Shown here piece by piece: positions 1 through 5,655 of a stretch of 5,693 bases of DNA (position 1 is the first letter of the stretch; each line of letters opens with the position of its first letter). The translations under genes and the position numbers were made by a program. The notes beneath the pieces were generated by a model that saw nothing but the letters and a program-made list of their open reading frames with translations, was not told the origin of the DNA and ran no database searches. The stretch is from Desulfobacterales bacterium (lineage in GTDB: Bacteria > Desulfobacterota > Desulfobacteria > Desulfobacterales > QNYZ01): assembly GCA_029938515.1 (NCBI GenBank), contig JAOZUU010000202.1:1-5693 (forward strand), in the 5' to 3' direction.

Positions 1-54
1 AAAATTTCTAAGCCCCTATTGACGTTAAGCCCAGAATCCTCGCAACAGCCGATC

Positions 55-94
55 AATATAAAACAATAAATTATCAACACACTTACCGTTGTTA
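55..94 (+). repeat. Left copy of an imperfect ~40-bp direct repeat
   Basis: This stretch aligns with 3981-4018 in the same orientation, with about 35 of 40 columns identical. The first ten bases (AATATAAAAC) and the internal ACACTTACCG are exact in both copies, and the differences are three substitutions and two single-base gaps. It ends just inside the first possible start codon of the SNF2 gene, so it sits in that gene's promoter or leader region. It contains a TATAAA that could be a -10 element, but no -35 lies at a proper distance. Its role could be shared regulation, a recombination boundary or a remnant of an inserted element; the sequence does not decide. Confidence 0.55.
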
Positions 95-2491
95 AAATAT
101 GATATAGATGAAGCACAAAAATATTCAAGAAGAAGACGGAAGGCACAAGGTCTGATTTTGAGAAAATCCAAAGCCGCGAAAAGAAAGCAGAAACGCAAGG
201 TAAAGAAGAAGCAGGTCAAAGCCTTAAGGTTTAAAAAGACAGCCCGGGAAAATGGCTGGTTTTATCTTGAAGAGGCCCATTATTTCTTTGATACCGGTAA
301 CATGGACAGGGCTGTTAAATTCGTTAAAAAAGCAGCACGGGCTCTGCCCAATGAAGAAGAGGTTTTCCAGGTTATGGGGTATATTGCCTCCGATACAGGG
401 AACACTGTCTTGGAACTTGATGCCATGGCAGCTCTGGAGCGGATTGGAAAAATTACCGATGACATGAAAGTGAATCGGCTTCTCATGCTTGTCAACCTGG
501 AAAGATATAGAGAATGCAGTCAGAAAGCCGACAGTGTGCTTGAGGATTTCACCCGGCTGAAAATCAAAAACAAAAGAGAGGTCAAGAAAAAAATAGAGGA
601 TATAAAAGCGTATTGTCGGCATATGATTTTTATGGAGAAAGATAAGGAACATCAAAATGCCATGCCTTTCAAGCATGCCCGGCCGGATAAAAACAAGATC
701 AAGAAGGTACGGGAAGAAAGACCCAGGACGCAGTCTCCACCCCCCAGGCCCCAAAAAATCCCAGCCGTTCCCATAACCTATAAAATAGATAAAAAAGCTT
801 TTTTCAATGTCTTATCAGAGCCTGAACCTGTAAGTCCTGAAAAATATGAGCTTGCCCTGCTGAGTCATGAAATCCGTTTTACCGAATCCTTTGAAACCCT
901 TATCTGTCTTTCTTCACTGACAGAGGTGAAATCCTTCTGGTATCAGGAGGAAACGGCAAAAAAGGTATTGAAGCAATTCAGGGGAAGGGCGCTTTTGTCT
1001 GATGAAGTGGGTCTTGGCAAGACCATTGAAGCCTTGATTATACTTACGGAATACATCAAAAGAGGCATGGTAAAAACAGTCCTGATCCTGACCCCCACGC
1101 CCCTTGTAAGCCAGTGGAAGGAGGAGATGAAATCAAAGTTCAATATGGATGTTCCCACGACGGATGACCCGGGGTTTAAATCGGCTTCAAAAACATTCTG
1201 GAATGAGCCCTTTGTCGTTGCATCCATTAACCAGGCCAAATCAAAAAAGAATTTTGATTTCATCACAACCAGGAAATATGACATGATCATTGTTGACGAG
1301 GCCCACCATTTAAAAAACCGGACCACCCTGAACTGGAAACTTGTCAATTCCCTGAAAAAAAGATTCATCCTCCTTTTAACGGCAACTCCCGTGGAAAACA
1401 ATCTCATGGAACTTTACAACCTCATTACCCTGCTCAAACCGGGCCAGCTTGCCACGGCCACCTCATTCAGGGAGAAATTCATGAAGCGGGGAGATCCTAC
1501 TGACCCAAGGAACCAGGTTCTTCTCAAGGAATTGCTTGGCCAGGTGATGATCCGCAACACAAGGGCATTGGCAGGTATTAACATCCCGCCCAGGTTTGCA
1601 GAGACAATACGCATTGAGCCCACAAAAACTGAAAAGGCATTTTATGAAAGGCTGGAAGCGTTGATCATGTCTCTGAACGCAAAAAAGCAGGGCAGGGCAA
1701 AAATGATTGTCAAAAACCTTCTGGCCCAGGCAGGGTCTTCGCCAAAGGCCGTGGAACTGTCCCTGACCAGAATGCTGGAAAAAGAGGATTACCTTTTGGA
1801 GCATGAGAAAGAACTAAAGGCCGTGAAAAATCTGTGCCGAACCACCCTGGATACACCCAAGAACATGGCCCTGCTGAAAATTATCAAAACCACCGATGAA
1901 AAGATCATCGTTTTCGTTAAATATAAAGGGACCATCGAGCATCTTGCTGAATTCCTGGAGTGGAATGGTATCTCATTCACTCTTTTTCACGGGGCAATGA
2001 ACAACCGGAAAAAGGATGAAGCCATTGCGGCATTTAAAAATAAGGCCCGTGTTATGGTCACAACGGAAATCGGCGGCGAGGGACGAAATCTCCAGTTTTG
2101 TTCAAGGATGGTCAATTACGACCTGCCGTGGAATCCCATGAAAATAGAACAAAGGATCGGCCGGATTCACAGGATAGGCCAGGAAAAAGAAGTTCGGATT
2201 CTCAACTTTTGTGCCGCAGGCTCCATCGAGGATTATATCCTTGATATCCTTGATCGTAAAATCAATATGTTTGAGATGGTAATCGGTGAAATAGACATGA
2301 TCCTGGGCCGGATCAGGGGGGAAAAGGAGTTTAGTGAAATCGTCTATGACATCTGGGTGAATTCAAAAACAGAAAAAGATAGGAAAAAATCTTTCACCAA
2401 CCTGGGAACAAGATTGAAAAGAGCTAAAACAGGGTATAACAAAACCCGGGAACTGGATGACAAGCTTTTTGGAGATACCTATGAACTCTAA
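89..2491 (+). CDS. SNF2/RapA-class DEAH-box ATPase with TPR-like N-terminal region
   Basis: This is a superfamily 2 ATP-dependent translocase of the Snf2/RapA type, expected to move along double-stranded DNA and remodel DNA-bound proteins in the cytoplasm. Numbered from the TTG at 89, residues 10-50 are rich in Lys/Arg, about 55-180 look like TPR helices, and about 190-240 form a basic, proline-rich linker. The motor follows: Walker A DEVGLGKT (305-312), DEAH (403-406), TATP (431-434), motif V at TTEIGGEG (from 658) and motif VI QRIGRIHRIGQ (688-698). All catalytic motifs are intact. DEVGLGKTIEA is typical of RapA/HepA-like proteins. The start is uncertain: TTG 89 has no Shine-Dalgarno and overlaps a repeat, while TTG 158 follows AAGG by 7 bases; the first in-frame ATG is at 302. 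It overlaps the next gene. The ATPase class is secure; the cellular role is unknown. Confidence 0.93.
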   Translation: MLKYDIDEAQKYSRRRRKAQGLILRKSKAAKRKQKRKVKKKQVKALRFKKTARENGWFYLEEAHYFFDTGNMDRAVKFVKKAARALPNEEEVFQVMGYIASDTGNTVLELDAMAALERIGKITDDMKVNRLLMLVNLERYRECSQKADSVLEDFTRLKIKNKREVKKKIEDIKAYCRHMIFMEKDKEHQNAMPFKHARPDKNKIKKVREERPRTQSPPPRPQKIPAVPITYKIDKKAFFNVLSEPEPVSPEKYELALLSHEIRFTESFETLICLSSLTEVKSFWYQEETAKKVLKQFRGRALLSDEVGLGKTIEALIILTEYIKRGMVKTVLILTPTPLVSQWKEEMKSKFNMDVPTTDDPGFKSASKTFWNEPFVVASINQAKSKKNFDFITTRKYDMIIVDEAHHLKNRTTLNWKLVNSLKKRFILLLTATPVENNLMELYNLITLLKPGQLATATSFREKFMKRGDPTDPRNQVLLKELLGQVMIRNTRALAGINIPPRFAETIRIEPTKTEKAFYERLEALIMSLNAKKQGRAKMIVKNLLAQAGSSPKAVELSLTRMLEKEDYLLEHEKELKAVKNLCRTTLDTPKNMALLKIIKTTDEKIIVFVKYKGTIEHLAEFLEWNGISFTLFHGAMNNRKKDEAIAAFKNKARVMVTTEIGGEGRNLQFCSRMVNYDLPWNPMKIEQRIGRIHRIGQEKEVRILNFCAAGSIEDYILDILDRKINMFEMVIGEIDMILGRIRGEKEFSEIVYDIWVNSKTEKDRKKSFTNLGTRLKRAKTGYNKTRELDDKLFGDTYEL
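2471..2474 (+). promoter_or_regulatory. Ribosome binding site deciding the start of the cysteine-cluster gene
   Basis: GGAG lies six bases before the ATG at 2481 and inside the last codons of the SNF2 gene. It favours 2481 over the upstream in-frame ATG at 2457, and it supports coupled translation of the two genes. Confidence 0.7.
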
Positions 2492-3569
2492 TGCTTCCAT
2501 TGCAGGAAAAGATCTGGATCTTTCACGGTTTGTGGCCCGTTTTTTTAGAGAAAATGGTGCTGTCCTGGAATCCGGGAACGACGCCATGGATGTTCTTTTG
2601 CCAAAGTATCTTTCTGCCGCCCTTGATGTGGAAGAATATATTTCCGTGGCAGAGGATGCCGAGATGGTAAAGGCATATGGAGGAAAAATATGTTATTCCA
2701 TACAATTCCAAAGTCCCCTCCTTGACAGAATTGTATCCATGGCGGGTTCAAAACCGCCTTTTCTTCAAGCTGCCTTGAAATTTCATTACATCAAGACACA
2801 AGGATTTGCCAACCTGATCAAGAAACAGTTTGAATTTCACAGAAGCAAAGTCAAGATTACAGGCGCAGGAGAAACGAAAACAAAGTATATCCTCCTGACA
2901 TGCAGGTTTCTTGCCCAAAGCGACGAGCAAAAACAAGGACTTTTGGATTTTTCCTTTAATCTTGATACGGGAGCCCTGTCGCCTGGAATGCCCCGGTTAA
3001 TGCCCAATGCAGAAAAGGAATACCAGGCAAAAAACATTCATGGATATTCAAAAAAAGAAATCAGGCGGATCCATGAACGGGTCAGTCAATATGGGCCTGA
3101 TGCCGTTGAGAAGGAACTTTTGGAATTTGTCAAGAGCATGAATCGCAGGTTTAAAAGAGACGCCTTGAGCCTTGACGAATACTATAATGCCCTTGAAAAA
3201 GAGATGAAGGAAAGTCTTTCGCGGACCGGTATTTCAGATCGACTCATCCAGGAAAGGAAAGCAAAGATCGCCATGATCCCGGATGAGCTTGCAGCCAAAA
3301 AAAAGGACCTGCTGAACAAATACAGCATCAGGATCAGCTTCACGCCGGTTGCAGCCCTGACAGTAACGACCGCCTGTGTAAAGGTGCTTGTTACCCTGTT
3401 ATCGGGTCATCGAAAAAAGAGAACTTCCATGATGTACAACCCTGTGACAAAACAGATGGATCCCATGGTCTGCCAATCCTGCAATGTGAGTACGTACGAT
3501 TTGGGACTGTGCAAGAATATGCATCTTAACTGCACTGCCTGCCTTAACCGGGGCTGTACCCTTTGTTAA
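2481..3569 (+). CDS. Unrecognised SNF2-partner protein with C-terminal cysteine cluster
   Basis: I do not recognise this 362-residue protein. The ATG at 2481 is chosen because GGAG (2471-2474) lies six bases before it; an upstream in-frame ATG at 2457 lacks such a site. Its first 11 bases overlap the end of the SNF2 gene, which points to translational coupling and probably a joint function. The N-terminal half is mixed and globular. Residues of about 185-290 are charged and predicted helical, possibly coiled coil, and a short hydrophobic strand-rich piece follows. The last 32 residues hold seven cysteines, spaced CxxC-x9-C-x6-C-x2-C-x4-C-x2-C (331-362), with His348 among them; the protein ends on a cysteine. 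Such spacing suggests zinc or, less likely, an iron-sulfur cluster. There is no signal peptide or clear membrane segment. A nucleic-acid-binding adaptor for the ATPase is my inference. Confidence 0.85.
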   Translation: MNSNASIAGKDLDLSRFVARFFRENGAVLESGNDAMDVLLPKYLSAALDVEEYISVAEDAEMVKAYGGKICYSIQFQSPLLDRIVSMAGSKPPFLQAALKFHYIKTQGFANLIKKQFEFHRSKVKITGAGETKTKYILLTCRFLAQSDEQKQGLLDFSFNLDTGALSPGMPRLMPNAEKEYQAKNIHGYSKKEIRRIHERVSQYGPDAVEKELLEFVKSMNRRFKRDALSLDEYYNALEKEMKESLSRTGISDRLIQERKAKIAMIPDELAAKKKDLLNKYSIRISFTPVAALTVTTACVKVLVTLLSGHRKKRTSMMYNPVTKQMDPMVCQSCNVSTYDLGLCKNMHLNCTACLNRGCTLC

Positions 3570-3616
3570 TGATGATTTTGATCTCGTCATAAGTTCCTTA
3601 GACAGCCCATTTTTCC

Positions 3617-3811
3617 CTAAAATGATGGCGCGGCATATTTGAGGCATGCCCTAATATCATCTTTCGTCAGATGCGGATAATCTTCCAGGATTTCCTTTTC
3701 AGAGACATCTGACGCTAAGAGTTCAAGAATAAATTCTACCGAGATCCGTGTTCCTCGGATAATAGGTTTTCCCCCAAGTATCTGTGGATTCGCTGTGATT
3801 TGTGCTATCAT
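3617..3811 (-). CDS. DUF433 family protein, orphan VapB-like antitoxin
   Basis: This 64-residue protein matches the DUF433 pattern along its length: an ITANPQILGGKPIIRGTRIS opening, then the segment with EILEDYPHLTKDDIRACLKYAA at its core. DUF433 proteins are small helix-turn-helix proteins usually paired with a DUF5615 PIN-like toxin, acting as antitoxin and autoregulator. The ATG at 3811 is preferred because GGAGGG (3821-3826) stands nine bases before it. Another ATG at 3820 would add three residues but touches that site directly. The toxin gene would be expected just downstream, yet only 47 bases separate this stop from the convergent cysteine-cluster gene, and they hold no such frame. The C-terminus (KYAAPSF) is slightly shorter than usual. 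It is therefore an orphan or the remnant of a broken pair. The family call is firm; its activity is unknown. Confidence 0.85.
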   Translation of the reverse strand: MIAQITANPQILGGKPIIRGTRISVEFILELLASDVSEKEILEDYPHLTKDDIRACLKYAAPSF

Positions 3812-3820
3812 CGCTGCCAT

Positions 3821-3826
3821 CCCTCC
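3821..3826 (-). promoter_or_regulatory. Ribosome binding site of the DUF433 gene
   Basis: On the - strand this reads GGAGGG. It is nine bases from the ATG at 3811 and zero bases from the ATG at 3820, so it favours the shorter protein. Confidence 0.65.
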
Positions 3827-3963
3827 GATAGTGGTGCTGCCTAACGAACCCCTTGACTTTTTGGCATATCCAAATGAGGATTTTATAAATACAGAGCTTC
3901 GTCGGCCGGGTTGAGTTCCGAAACAGACAAGTGGAATCTCTTTTCCACAAAAATAACAATAAA

Positions 3964-3992
3964 ATTATCTAAAATCAAATAATATAAAACAA
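3964..3992 (-). promoter_or_regulatory. Candidate promoter for the DUF433 gene
   Basis: On the - strand TTGTTT (3987-3992) and GATAAT (3964-3969) are separated by 17 bases. The -10 matches consensus at five of six positions, the -35 at only three. The surroundings are very AT-rich, so a chance match is easy. If used, it would give a leader of about 145 bases before the DUF433 start. The -35 falls inside the right repeat copy. Confidence 0.3.
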
Positions 3993-4018
3993 AAAATTGT
4001 TAAACACTTACCGTGTTA
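3981..4018 (+). repeat. Right copy of the imperfect ~40-bp direct repeat
   Basis: This is the second copy of the repeat seen at 55-94, in the same orientation. It ends in a small perfect inverted repeat, AACAC-TTACC-GTGTT (4003-4017), which the left copy keeps only partly. The preceding 30 bases are almost all A and T. Unlike the left copy, no + strand gene follows. Together the copies enclose the SNF2 gene, its partner and the DUF433 gene. Confidence 0.55.
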
Positions 4019-4025
4019 CCGACCC

Positions 4026-4065
4026 CAGTTCCCAGTCCAGTTCCTCACCAGTTCCTGACAGTTCC
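4026..4065 (+). repeat. Four CAGTTCC heptamers spaced one helical turn apart
   Basis: Exact CAGTTCC copies start at 4026, 4038, 4049 and 4059, that is at steps of 12, 11 and 10 bases, so all face roughly the same side of the DNA helix. They begin eight bases after the right repeat copy and next to an AT-rich stretch. Phased short repeats of this kind are typical of cooperative protein-binding sites (iterons, operators or transposase subterminal sites). The - strand carries repeated GG runs here, so a two-layer G-quadruplex is also possible. No replication or transposase gene is present in the window to explain it. Confidence 0.6.
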
Positions 4066-4113
4066 CCTACCCTTAAAACTGAATGGCAATATGTATTACT
4101 CAATTCAAGCTGT

Positions 4114-4230
4114 GGCACCTCCCCCTCCTCTCCCTTTGGGGTGAATCTGGATGGGGTGCCCGAAAGTTGAGCCGGGCGTGGATCGCCGATATCCGGGATC
4201 AACGCGTGGCTCAAAACACACCGTTTTTTT
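4114..4230 (+). other. Two GC-rich hairpins followed by a T run, candidate structured RNA
   Basis: Hairpin 1 pairs GGCACC (4114-4119) with GGTGCC (4155-4160) around a C-rich then G-rich loop. After a six-base linker (CGAAAG), hairpin 2 pairs TTGAGCC (4167-4173) with GGCTCAA (4208-4214), then GCGT with ACGC, GATC with GATC and CC with GG. That gives about 17 pairs broken by small internal loops. Nine bases later comes a run of seven Ts (4224-4230). The gap is too long for a standard intrinsic terminator, though transcription could still end here. No known RNA family comes to mind and no open frame here looks like a protein. The direction is inferred from the T run. Confidence 0.4.
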
Positions 4231-4546
4231 AACAATGGGGTGGGGTTAAAAAGAAACTAAACGGCAGGCTACTCAACGGAAGGGAGTGGAGCTAATATCC
4301 CAGGGCAGCTTAAAATGCTATGATTTATATTTAATTCAACTTGGGCACCAACGTCCCCAAACTCGATCAGTAGCGCCTTTTCGGTCGTTTTGCTTTTGGT
4401 CATTAAATTCTTGTCCACTTTATCCACGATTAGGTAAAGAGTTCCTGGAAAGTGAGAGAGTCGCCGGAAATAAAACAACGATTAAGAACAGGAGGATTAT
4501 TGGATGTCACTTTCTTCCAATTAATCGCATAAAATCATGGACGTCC
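4231..4546. other. Stretch without a convincing gene
   Basis: About 315 bases lie between the hairpin element and the end of the cyclophilin-like gene. A 44-codon frame on the - strand (ATG at 4403, stop at 4269, beginning MTKSKTTEKALLIEFGD) is the only candidate. It has no clear ribosome binding site and no family that I recognise. Its leader and first codons resemble those of the MarR gene in several short blocks. A longer + strand frame across this stretch runs opposite the cyclophilin-like gene and is a shadow. No clear terminator or promoter was found. Confidence 0.4.
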
Positions 4547-4867
4547 CTATTTTTCCTCGGAACCAAAAACATTGACCGGGCTGTAAGCCTTGGGGGCATC
4601 GCCGGTGCTCACCGGGGTGGGGCCGAAAAAAATGCAAAAGGCATTTCCCTGGGGCCAGTACGCCAGCTCACCAATCGTCATTTCTTCGCGGGCATCGGAT
4701 GCTTGCGGCAGCTCCAGCGGAATATTGAAATAGATCTCATCGCCCCACACGTTGGCGTTGCCTTCAAGGGGCAAAATGTCCAGAATCCGCCGGGCGGTTT
4801 CCGATTCATTCAGTTAGGCCTGGACGGTAATGTCGCCTGCGGTAATCGTTATCTCTTCCATTGCCAT
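4547..4867 (-). pseudogene. Cyclophilin-like fold protein (DUF369/TM1367 type), interrupted by TAA
   Basis: Read through, this encodes about 106 residues of the small cyclophilin-like family: GNANVWGDEIYFNIPLE, then GELAYWPQGNAFCIFFGPTP and a closing SPVNVFG. These are conserved signatures of that family, whose members are compact beta-barrel proteins of unclear function. The ATG at 4867 has GGAGGA (4874-4879) six bases upstream. Codon 18 is TAA (4814-4816), in the segment ITVQA-stop-LNESETARRI, where relatives usually have Glu, so one base change explains it. The frame is otherwise intact. A TTG at codon 32 could in principle restart translation but has no ribosome binding site and would lose the first strands. 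The inactivation looks recent, or it may be a sequencing error. It is divergent from the MarR gene. Confidence 0.82.
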
Positions 4868-4873
4868 CACATT

Positions 4874-4879
4874 TCCTCC
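4874..4879 (-). promoter_or_regulatory. Ribosome binding site of the interrupted cyclophilin-like gene
   Basis: On the - strand this reads GGAGGA, six bases before the ATG at 4867. It is strong evidence that the true start lies upstream of the in-frame stop, so the shorter frame beginning at 4774 is not the native gene. Confidence 0.75.
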
Positions 4880-4972
4880 GTTTCCCGATTGATTGACCGA
4901 GACCTTTGAACAATATCGATCCCTTAGCCCGTGCCACCAGAGAAATCAAGCCGTGTATGCGACCACCCGGTT

Positions 4973-4991
4973 ACAAATTGTTACAATTTGT
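4973..4991. promoter_or_regulatory. Perfect 19-bp palindrome, probable operator
   Basis: ACAAATTGT-T-ACAATTTGT is a perfect inverted repeat with nine-base arms around one central base. It also sits in a ten-base direct repetition, with TTAC at 4971, 4981 and 4991. It lies between the divergent cyclophilin-like and MarR genes, about 53 bases upstream of the likely MarR -35. Symmetry and size fit a dimeric MarR- or TetR-type regulator. Which gene it controls is not shown. Confidence 0.6.
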
Positions 4992-5043
4992 TACTTCAGG
5001 GAAAAGCATTCAGTTGATAAGCTGATAACATAAGGGCCTCGGC

Positions 5044-5072
5044 TTGACATTCATCACAAACAATAATATTTA
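5044..5072 (+). promoter_or_regulatory. Likely promoter of the MarR gene
   Basis: A perfect -35 TTGACA (5044-5049) is followed 17 bases later by TATTTA (5067-5072), a weak -10. Transcription would start near 5079, leaving a leader of about 74 bases before the ATG at 5153. The -10 lies within one arm of an inverted repeat, which fits repression by a bound regulator. Confidence 0.5.
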
Positions 5073-5105
5073 GAATAAACGAAAAATTGGTTTTCCTAAA
5101 TATTA
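5064..5105. promoter_or_regulatory. Inverted repeat over the MarR -10, probable autoregulatory operator
   Basis: TAATATTTAG (5064-5073) and CTAAATATTA (5096-5105) are exact reverse complements, ten bases each, with centres 32 bases (about three helical turns) apart. The left arm overlaps the -10 and the right arm lies just past the predicted start point. MarR proteins commonly repress their own operon through such sites. A GAAAA/TTTTC pair between the arms (5081-5085, 5091-5095) would allow a bulged hairpin, but the left arm is probably upstream of the transcript, so a DNA operator is the better reading. Confidence 0.55.
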
Positions 5106-5152
5106 GCTTAGTCGAACTATTTTACCAGATGAATCACAAGGAATTCAAATTG

Positions 5153-5629
5153 ATGACCAAAAATGAAAAGCTGGAGAAGGCCCGGTATATTTTCACGGCG
5201 GGAAAATTGATCCACGATCGATATTATGAAACCGGAGCCCGTTATTTTAACGGCACGGATGGTTCGGAAGAGATCGTGGAGCTCTCTTTACCTCAGAAGA
5301 ATATGATGATGATCATCCGCAGGCAAGACAAGGTGGCCATGACCGATCTGGCGAATCAACTGGGAGTGTCCCCCTCATCGGCCTCCGCCATGGTGGACCG
5401 TTTGGTGGAGAAGAAAATTCTAGTCCGTGAGCATAGCACCGAAGATCGCCGGAAAGTCGTGGTTCGGATTTCCGACGAAGCCATGTCGATGATGGATGGG
5501 ATTGAAAAAAACATCCTTGGTTTCTTTATCGAACTGGTCGAAAGGGTGGGATCCGAAACGACTGAGCAATGGTGTCAGGTACTCAAACGGGTGGAGTCGG
5601 TTTTAGAATCAGAAGCAGATAAAATTTGA
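5153..5629 (+). CDS. MarR-family transcriptional regulator
   Basis: This 158-residue protein has the winged helix-turn-helix of MarR regulators, cytoplasmic dimers that usually repress nearby genes until a ligand, often an aromatic or toxic compound, releases them. Residues 46-60 begin the domain (LPQKNMMMIIRRQ), the helix-turn-helix spans about 61-90 with recognition helix around SPSSASAMVDRLVEKK, and the wing is 94-106 with the typical D-R-R (98-100). The flanking helices would form the dimer interface. One cysteine, at 141, lies in the C-terminal helix. The ATG at 5153 is chosen because AAGGA (5138-5142) stands ten bases before it and the length suits the family. An ATG at 5129 and a TTG at 5087 lack ribosome binding sites, and the TTG lies within the operator. 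The gene probably leads an operon with the frame starting at 5656. Confidence 0.93.
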   Translation: MTKNEKLEKARYIFTAGKLIHDRYYETGARYFNGTDGSEEIVELSLPQKNMMMIIRRQDKVAMTDLANQLGVSPSSASAMVDRLVEKKILVREHSTEDRRKVVVRISDEAMSMMDGIEKNILGFFIELVERVGSETTEQWCQVLKRVESVLESEADKI

Positions 5630-5655
5630 TGGCGTCGTAAAAAGGGATGAAACAA

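Noticed and set aside
19..62. TTGACG (19-24) and TATAAA (57-62) as the SNF2 promoter
   Set aside because: The spacing is 32 bases, far from the usual 16-18, and no acceptable -10 lies at the right distance from TTGACG.
3569..3590. Hairpin ATGATGA/TCGTCAT just after the cysteine-cluster gene, considered as a terminator
   Set aside because: It has seven weak pairs including one G-U, an eight-base loop and no T run on either side.
3839..3916. Integron attC-like core pair on the - strand (ACTCAAC at 3916-3910 and GTTAGGC at 3845-3839), 78 bases apart, just upstream of the DUF433 ribosome binding site
   Set aside because: The outer core motifs fit RYYYAAC and GTTRRRY and the spacing is allowed, but the inner arms are barely complementary (only GAC/GTC), so no real attC hairpin forms. 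Such short degenerate motifs pair by chance in a window of this size.
3931..3948. Inverted repeat GTGGAA-TCTCTT-TTCCAC
   Set aside because: The stem is only six bases with no T run after it in either direction, and it is not tied to a promoter. It could be a minor operator, but nothing supports that.
4008..4235. A 75-codon - strand frame starting at a TTG
   Set aside because: There is no ribosome binding site, it spans the CAGTTCC array and the hairpins, and the peptide has no recognisable domain. It is best explained by base composition.
4286..4909. A 207-codon + strand frame
   Set aside because: It runs opposite the cyclophilin-like gene, whose family signature is clear on the other strand, and its translation has no family features.
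5015..5028. Direct repeat TGATAA-N2-TGATAA upstream of the MarR promoter
   Set aside because: The two short AT-rich copies are plausibly chance and not symmetric. They are weaker than the two inverted repeats nearby.
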